Shown here piece after piece: positions 58,869-64,000 of a stretch of DNA of 64,000 nucleotides. Numbering within the stretch: position 1 is the first letter of the stretch; each line of letters starts with the position of its first letter. The notes under the pieces are model-generated. The model was given only the letters and a program-made list of their open reading frames with translations, searched no databases and was not told the DNA's origin. The position numbers were made by a program, and so were the translations under genes. Origin of the DNA: Bacteroidales bacterium (GTDB lineage Bacteria; Bacteroidota; Bacteroidia; Bacteroidales; WCHB1-69); assembly GCA_016285145.1 (NCBI GenBank), contig JAEEQE010000010.1:1-64000 (forward strand). Reading direction: 5' to 3'.

Positions 58869-59498
58869 TTATTCGCCTAACATTTTCTCCAGCTCGGGCA
58901 GGCTGTTCTCACAGATGATGAGGTGGCCGGCGTTGAGCACGTGGTAGGTGTTGGCCTCGATGGCGCGCATCACGCGGGTGCGTTGCAGGTTGCGGGCGGA
59001 AAGCACCACGTTGCGGTTCGTCTCCGGCGTGAGCAGCAGGGTCTTCTGACCTTCCAGGTTGAGATTCTTGAGCATCTCCTTGTAAGCCTTGGTCTTGGGA
59101 GCGTCGAAGGTGAAGTCCTCCACCACGGTGATCTTGCCTTCCTGCTGTTTGTAGGTGAGGGCGGAGAAGCGGGCCACTCTCTTCAGCTTCTTGTTCAGCT
59201 TGAAGGAGTAGTCTCTCGGGTGCGGTCCGAACACGGTGGCACCGCCGCGGATGGTCGGGCTCTTGATGCTACCGGCACGTGCGCCGCCCGTGCCCTTCTG
59301 GCGTTTCAGCTTGCGCGTGCTGCCGGATACGGTGGAGCGCTCCAGCGTGTCATGTGTGCCTTGTCTTTGGTTGGCCAAATATTGCTTCACGTCAAGCCAG
59401 ATGGCGTGATCGTTGGGTTCCACATTGAAGATCTGATCGTTCAGGGTAACCGTTCTTGCAGTCGAACTGCCGTCTATTTTATATACTGTTAGCTCCAT
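58869..59498 (-). CDS. rplD: 50S ribosomal protein L4
   Basis: 209 residues. Blocks: [60 protein letters not shown], then [18 protein letters not shown] and the C-terminal [22 protein letters not shown]. In E. coli L4 represses its own operon; no such leader is evident here. The start overlaps the end of rplC by 10 bases. Confidence 0.98.
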   Translation of the reverse strand: MELTVYKIDGSSTARTVTLNDQIFNVEPNDHAIWLDVKQYLANQRQGTHDTLERSTVSGSTRKLKRQKGTGGARAGSIKSPTIRGGATVFGPHPRDYSFKLNKKLKRVARFSALTYKQQEGKITVVEDFTFDAPKTKAYKEMLKNLNLEGQKTLLLTPETNRNVVLSARNLQRTRVMRAIEANTYHVLNAGHLIICENSLPELEKMLGE

Positions 59499-60118
59499 CT
59501 TTCAATAATTAAATAAGATCCGTTGGCTCCGGGTACAGAACCTTTAACTACTAATAAATTCTTTTCCTTGACAATCTTCAGAATCTGAAGGTTGATGACC
59601 TTGACCTTTGCATTACCCATGTGGCCGGCCATACGCATGCCCTTGAACACGCGGGAAGGGTAGGAGGAGGCACCCATGGAACCGGGAGCTCTCAGACGGT
59701 TGTGCTGGCCGTGCGTGGCATCGCCAACACCACCGAATCCGTGACGCTTCACAACGCCCTGGAAACCTTTACCCTTGGAAGTGCCGCTGACATCCACGAA
59801 CTCGCCCTCTTCGAAAACAGTGACGTCCAGAACTTCACCGAAGCTCTTCTTGTGACCCTCCTCGAAACGGGTGAACTCATGTAAGATCTTTTTCGGCGTG
59901 GTGCCCGCCTTGGCGAAATGACCCTTCAAAGGTTTCGTCGTGTTTTTCTCTTTCTTTTCGTCGTAGCCCAATTGGATGGCGCTGTAACCGTCGTTCTCGA
60001 CGGTCTTGACTTGCGTGACCACGCAAGGACCAGCCTCTATCACTGTGCACGGCACGATCTTGCCGGAGGCATCGTAGATGCTAGTCATACCAATTTTTTT
60101 TCCTATTAATCCTGACAT
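59489..60118 (-). CDS. rplC: 50S ribosomal protein L3
   Basis: 209 residues from [16 protein letters not shown]; an upstream in-frame ATG adds a non-conserved extension and is rejected. Conserved: [89 protein letters not shown]. It is the first gene of this cluster, where rpsJ would be expected in front. A -7 box lies 121 bases upstream. Confidence 0.98.
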   Translation of the reverse strand: MSGLIGKKIGMTSIYDASGKIVPCTVIEAGPCVVTQVKTVENDGYSAIQLGYDEKKEKNTTKPLKGHFAKAGTTPKKILHEFTRFEEGHKKSFGEVLDVTVFEEGEFVDVSGTSKGKGFQGVVKRHGFGGVGDATHGQHNRLRAPGSMGASSYPSRVFKGMRMAGHMGNAKVKVINLQILKIVKEKNLLVVKGSVPGANGSYLIIERWS

Positions 60119-60238
60119 TTTTAGTTGGTTTGTTAATAAATTGATGTTTTTAGCGCATTTTCGTAAACCATTCTTTCGTGATAACATTCTGACACAGACG
60201 AAGTTATCAGCTCTTTGCGGTTTATTTTAATGAGCCTG

Positions 60239-60246
60239 CAAATATA
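60239..60246 (-). promoter_or_regulatory. Promoter -7 box TATATTTG for the rplC operon
   Basis: Minus-strand TAnnTTTG match in the 260-base divergent spacer. The leader of about 115 bases before rplC is long enough to hold regulatory structure, but I see no clear hairpin. Confidence 0.65.
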
Positions 60247-60330
60247 CACTTTTTTTGATATGTAATATGCTATGACAAAAATATTTATAAAAAAAATATT
60301 CCCCCTCTTGACAAACGCCCCGTTTTGTTG

Positions 60331-60338
60331 TATCTTTG
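60331..60338 (+). promoter_or_regulatory. Promoter -7 box TATCTTTG for the ORF6N-type gene
   Basis: Perfect TAnnTTTG match, 44 bases before the ATG at 60382, with TTGAC about 20 bases upstream. Confidence 0.7.
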
Positions 60339-60381
60339 TTTTCTTAAATTTATAATACAAATTAACGAATCATTAACCGTT

Positions 60382-61341
60382 ATGAAACAGGATAAAGTGC
60401 AAGAACAAAAAAATCCACCGGGATTGAGAGACACAAATGTAGGCATTTCACCGACCAGCATACCAATCGAATCAATGATTATGGAGATTCGTGGGTTACA
60501 AGTTTTGCTTGATCGTGATTTGGCTGTGCTCTATGGTGTGGAAACCAAGGTGCTGAATCAGGCCGTAAAACGGAATGTCGAACGCTTTCCCAACCATTTT
60601 AGATTTCAACTATCTGAGGAAGAAACTGTTAAACTGGTCACAGATTGTGACCGGTTCGAATCATTAAAACACTCAAGTTCTTTACCATTTGTTTTCACTG
60701 AACAAGGTGTTGCTATGCTTTCAGCCGTTTTGCACGGACAGACAGCCATACAGGTTAGCATTCGTATTATGGAGGCCTTTGTGGCAATGAGACGATTTTT
60801 TGCCAATCATATATCTTTGTTTCAAAGAGTTGAAGATCTTGAGCACAATTAATTAGAATTGTTTTCCCGTCAAGCGACAAACGAACGACGTTTGGAAGAA
60901 GTTTTTCAACAAATGGAAGTTGCGAATAATTTCCCGAAGGAAGGCGTATTCTACAATGGTCAGATCTTTGATGCCTATGCCTTTGCATCCAATCTGATCC
61001 GCTCGGCACAAAAACGCATCATCCTCATTGACAATTATATTGACGAATCAGTCTTGCTGATACTGTCAAAACGAAATAAGGATGTTTCAGCTGAGATTAT
61101 TACACGAGGCAGCCATAGCAATGCGAAAGCCTTGCAATCTTTGGATATCAATCGGCACAGTCAGCAATACCCGCCTATCTCTATCACAGAATCCGACCGA
61201 TTTCACGATCGATTTCTTATTATCGACAATACGGTATACCACCTTGGAGCATCACTTAAAGATCTAGGAAAGTAACTGTTTGCATTCAATCGTATGGAGT
61301 TGGAAGTTACGAAAATCACACAACTCCGAATGCCCGAATAA
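60382..61341 (+). pseudogene. ORF6N domain protein interrupted by two in-frame TAA codons
   Basis: A single reading frame of about 320 codons is broken only by TAA at 60850-60852 and TAA at 61273-61275. The N-terminal part carries the ORF6N DNA-binding domain (IRGLQVLLDRDLAVLYGVETKVLNQAVKRN, RFPNHFRFQLSEEE). The second part continues the family sequence (VFYNGQIFDAYAFASNLIRSAQKRIILIDNYIDESVL, HDRFLIIDNTVYHLGASLKDLGK), and the last piece (LFAFNRMELEV) completes it. By comparison with intact relatives the first TAA stands where Gln is expected and the second where Lys is expected, each one base change away. Phage- and defence-associated family. A recently inactivated gene is the simplest reading. 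Confidence 0.82.
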
Positions 61342-61374
61342 AAATAGGCCGGATGTCCAGAATCGTATTTTTAG

Positions 61375-61382
61375 TATTTTTG
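61375..61382 (+). promoter_or_regulatory. Promoter -7 box TATTTTTG for the A2M-like gene
   Basis: Plus-strand TAnnTTTG match, 28 bases before the ATG at 61410. Confidence 0.7.
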
Positions 61383-61409
61383 TACCCTTATTATATTATT
61401 GTACAAAAT

Positions 61410-64000
61410 ATGGCCTCCCATACCCGAACAATTCGACTCCTTTTCCTGTGCGTGTGCCTTTGCGTGACGATGGTGTCGCTTGCACAGCCGCGCGCCGACA
61501 GCCGCTCCTTCGGGCATCTGTGGACGTTGTACGACGGCATCCGTCAAAACTATGTGCGCGACCAGCGGCAGATGCTCGACACCATCCAGTGGAAAGCCGA
61601 AGCGGAACATGACGCTTACCAGCTCTTCATCGTGAACCATAAACGGCTGCTGCTTGGCCGCCAGCAACAGGACTTAAGCCTGCAGGATGCGGTGCTTTGG
61701 CTTGACTCGCTGCGGCGCGACAATGTGGCCGCCCGCTGGGGGGATCCCGACAGCGCCATCTACCACTCCCTCTATCACTATCTTACCGGATTGCTTTTGG
61801 CCACGGCATACCCGTATGAAACCCAGACGACGACCATTCATTCGGCCACTTTCTGGAATATGGAGGAGTGGTCGAAGGAGAATTTTAATGAAGAGGCGAA
61901 AAAACAATATGCCTCCTGCTTTGCCGGTCTGCCCAAAGGCATCCCCTTGAACACGAGCCGCTGGGATTTTTTGCTGGTCACCATTCCGGAAACCCGTCCG
62001 CTGCGCCCAACCCTCAACGACGTTCTATACCAGAGTTGTATTTCGTTGTTTGGCGAGGATGATCCTGAGTTTGCCGGCGCTTTGGTGGATGAGGCTATGG
62101 CTGCCCACACGGAACGCAACATCCTTGTTGATTATGAAATACAACGCCTGCACTTCATTTTTCCGCACGTGCAGGAGAACGTGGACTCCTCCGCGAGCTG
62201 GCGGAAACTCGACTCGCTAGAACAGAAATACGGGGCGGACGTTGCCTTCGACTACGAGCGCGGATTGCAGCTCGCTGTGGCCTACCAGCTCACGAGCCGG
62301 GAGACGGACTACATGGAACGCGCTGTCGGATATTTTGACAAGGTGATCCGGCAGAGTGAAACAGACGAAAGCGGTAATCCTCTGCTGCATCTTTATGGAC
62401 AGAATGCCGCCTACTACTTGGACAAACTCACTCGTCCGAGGCTGGCACTCGTCAATGCCCCGTTGGATCTTCCTCTTGGTCACAAACTGCGTATCCCGAT
62501 ACAGTACAGCAACTTGGAGACGATTTATGTCAGCGTTTACCCGTTCTCGGATATTGTTTCGTATAAGACTTATTTTAGAGAAGTTGAGGGAAGGGAGATC
62601 GAATCTTTTCAGACCTATTTTAAATGGGATGAATTTTTTGAAAAAAAGATCTGTACCCAGCGTTTTGATTTGGCGGCGGCTGGTCGCTTTGCCACCACGG
62701 AATTGTGGATGGATTCCCTTCCGGTGGGGAATTACCGTTTTTTCTTTCATACCAAGCCCGAATTGGATGAGGCGGGAGTGCTGATGGAGGCTGATTTCCG
62801 GGTTACCCGACTCAAGCTCTCCACTTGGTCCGTGATGAGGAAAAAGGGCGTTATTGCTGTGAATGATTGTCGCACCGGCGAACCGCTGCCCGGAAAATGG
62901 GGAAGGGGTGCGAATATGGTCCTGTTCCCACATCTGTCCAACCGGTTTGGCGAAATACGCTACGCGAGAGGTTTGGTTTATCGGGACCCATGTTCTGTTT
63001 ATGATAATAAGGTGGCCTATAGCACTACCGACTGGGAACCGATTGACCCGTTTTCACTTTTTCATCACCATGGATATTCTTTGCGGGCACACTTGTTCAC
63101 CGATAGGACTCTGTACCGTCCTGGACAGATTGTTCGTTTTAAATACATATTGTCAAAGAAGGGTAGGGCGTTGAAGGATGTATCCGTGATGGCTCTCCTG
63201 TTTGGAGAAAAATCCACTGCGCCAGATACGTTGCGTCTCACCACATCGAGGTACGGGAGCGTTTCCGGTGAGTTCCAACTGCCGAAGGTGGTGGGTAAAT
63301 ACAGATTGGTGGTGGCCCCGGTATCGAACAAAAATAAGAAAAAGCAAAGACGATACTTTTCTTTTGCAGAAAGAAAACAAATAGAGGTGGCCGAGTACAA
63401 GCTGCCCACCTTCAAGGTTCGTCTCGAATCGGATTCGCAGCAGGTGGCCGCCGGCGACACGTTCACCATCCGCGGCAAGGTCACTGCGCTCAACGGGGTG
63501 CCCGTCAGAAATGCCGCTGTGGTGTTGAATGTGAAGACGAATTTCACCGCAAAGCAAGAGCGGTTAGATGTCGTTACAGAACAGGACGGACGTTTTGCCT
63601 ACCGATACCCCGTAACTAGGAACACGTATCGCTTGGATGTGGAGGCTATCGTGACAGACATCAATGGTGAAACGCATAGCGACAAAAGCATGGTGATGAT
63701 TTCCCAAGACCTGTTGACCATCCATCTGTCGGACGACAAGGACGTGGATTTGGCTTTGGACGATACGGCTCGTTGGCGGGTGACGGCGGTCAACTATTGC
63801 GACATTGTCCAGAATGTGCCGCTGCGCATCACCGTCGTGCGGCTGGATGCCCCGAAAGAGTATCGTATTCCCGCCTTCGATAAAACACCGGCCTACTGGC
63901 GACCCTTGCACAGCGAGGAGGAGTATGCGCGGGAATTTCCGCACCTCACCTTCAATCTTCATGCGAACGATGCCGCCTACTGGCCCGCGTTGGATACCTG
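61410..64000 (+). CDS. Alpha-2-macroglobulin family protein, 3' end outside window
   Basis: The frame is open from the ATG at 61410 to the right edge (863 codons). A signal peptide is present (MASHTRTIRLLFLCVCLCVTMVSLA, cleavage before QPRAD). A helical N-terminal part of about 330 residues precedes beta-sandwich macroglobulin-like domains. The MG2 hallmark TDRTLYRPGQIVRFKYIL is near residue 565, with further segments VAEYKLPTFKVRLESDSQQVAAGDTFTIRGKVTALNGVPV typical of MG3/MG4. Bacterial members of this large-protein family trap proteases or guard the periplasm; many Bacteroidota members lack the thioester, whose position lies outside this window. Confidence 0.85.
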   Translation, partial: MASHTRTIRLLFLCVCLCVTMVSLAQPRADSRSFGHLWTLYDGIRQNYVRDQRQMLDTIQWKAEAEHDAYQLFIVNHKRLLLGRQQQDLSLQDAVLWLDSLRRDNVAARWGDPDSAIYHSLYHYLTGLLLATAYPYETQTTTIHSATFWNMEEWSKENFNEEAKKQYASCFAGLPKGIPLNTSRWDFLLVTIPETRPLRPTLNDVLYQSCISLFGEDDPEFAGALVDEAMAAHTERNILVDYEIQRLHFIFPHVQENVDSSASWRKLDSLEQKYGADVAFDYERGLQLAVAYQLTSRETDYMERAVGYFDKVIRQSETDESGNPLLHLYGQNAAYYLDKLTRPRLALVNAPLDLPLGHKLRIPIQYSNLETIYVSVYPFSDIVSYKTYFREVEGREIESFQTYFKWDEFFEKKICTQRFDLAAAGRFATTELWMDSLPVGNYRFFFHTKPELDEAGVLMEADFRVTRLKLSTWSVMRKKGVIAVNDCRTGEPLPGKWGRGANMVLFPHLSNRFGEIRYARGLVYRDPCSVYDNKVAYSTTDWEPIDPFSLFHHHGYSLRAHLFTDRTLYRPGQIVRFKYILSKKGRALKDVSVMALLFGEKSTAPDTLRLTTSRYGSVSGEFQLPKVVGKYRLVVAPVSNKNKKKQRRYFSFAERKQIEVAEYKLPTFKVRLESDSQQVAAGDTFTIRGKVTALNGVPVRNAAVVLNVKTNFTAKQERLDVVTEQDGRFAYRYPVTRNTYRLDVEAIVTDINGETHSDKSMVMISQDLLTIHLSDDKDVDLALDDTARWRVTAVNYCDIVQNVPLRITVVRLDAPKEYRIPAFDKTPAYWRPLHSEEEYAREFPHLTFNLHANDAAYWPALDT

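Noticed and set aside
60325..60382. Earlier ATG for the ORF6N-type gene
   Set aside because: It lies upstream of and across the -7 box at 60331-60338.

Overview
This window looks like chromosomal DNA from a member of the order Bacteroidales (phylum Bacteroidota). Four things point there. At least twenty gene starts are preceded by the Bacteroidota -7 promoter box TAnnTTTG. There is a gldH-like gliding lipoprotein gene and a secreted protein with a type IX secretion C-terminal domain. There is a TonB-dependent receptor/DUF4249 pair. The families DUF1573, DUF4199, DUF1846 and the Mpl-type muropeptide ligase are typical of the group. No species can be named from the sequence alone.

Layout. 1-3.86 kb: the right end of a prophage or integrative element (a tail-like structural gene running in from the left edge and a convergent tyrosine integrase) sitting against the 3' end of tRNA-Gly(CCC), the presumed attachment site. 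3.9-10.3 kb: housekeeping genes (ychF, NifU-type scaffold, sirtuin, 6-phosphofructokinase, nadA) plus small envelope proteins. 10.5-14.4 kb: an rseP - MBOAT acyltransferase - SGNH-like operon. 14.4-22.8 kb: gldH, a PSP1/RicT gene, a very large TamB and divergent tsaD. 22.9-30.2 kb: RNase R, ApbE, RecR, a lipid kinase and an LtaS-like phosphoglycerol transferase. 30.3-35.2 kb: a T9SS-exported transglutaminase-like protein, mpl and a DUF1573 protein. 35.2-38.6 kb: DUF4249 lipoprotein with a TonB-dependent receptor. 38.8-39.9 kb: a GIY-YIG nuclease gene bracketed by palindromic REP-like repeats. 40.2-45.8 kb: rplS, a membrane methyltransferase, methylmalonyl-CoA epimerase, DUF4199, a GT2 glycosyltransferase and an SF1 helicase.

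46.5-50.3 kb is the most unusual part. Two A+T-rich modules each join a short RHS-core tip to a different C-terminal domain and are followed by an overlapping membrane-anchored or exported protein (a likely toxin/immunity layout). A 43-46 codon remnant of a phage tape-measure gene follows. The whole 3.7-kb block lies between 79-bp inverted repeats of about 87% identity and is associated with small hairpin repeats whose stems differ but stay paired.

50.9-64 kb: rlmI, DUF1846, a DUF819 transporter-like protein, a second MBOAT/SGNH pair, and a shortened ribosomal-protein operon (rplC-rplD-rplW-rplB-rpsS). That operon starts at its own promoter without rpsJ and stops at a hairpin terminator straight after rpsS. 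Then come an ORF6N-type gene broken by two in-frame TAA codons and an alpha-2-macroglobulin family gene leaving the right edge.

Two intergenic repeat styles recur: degenerate 7-9 bp tandem runs at gene ends, and hairpin-forming repeats that cluster around accessory genes.
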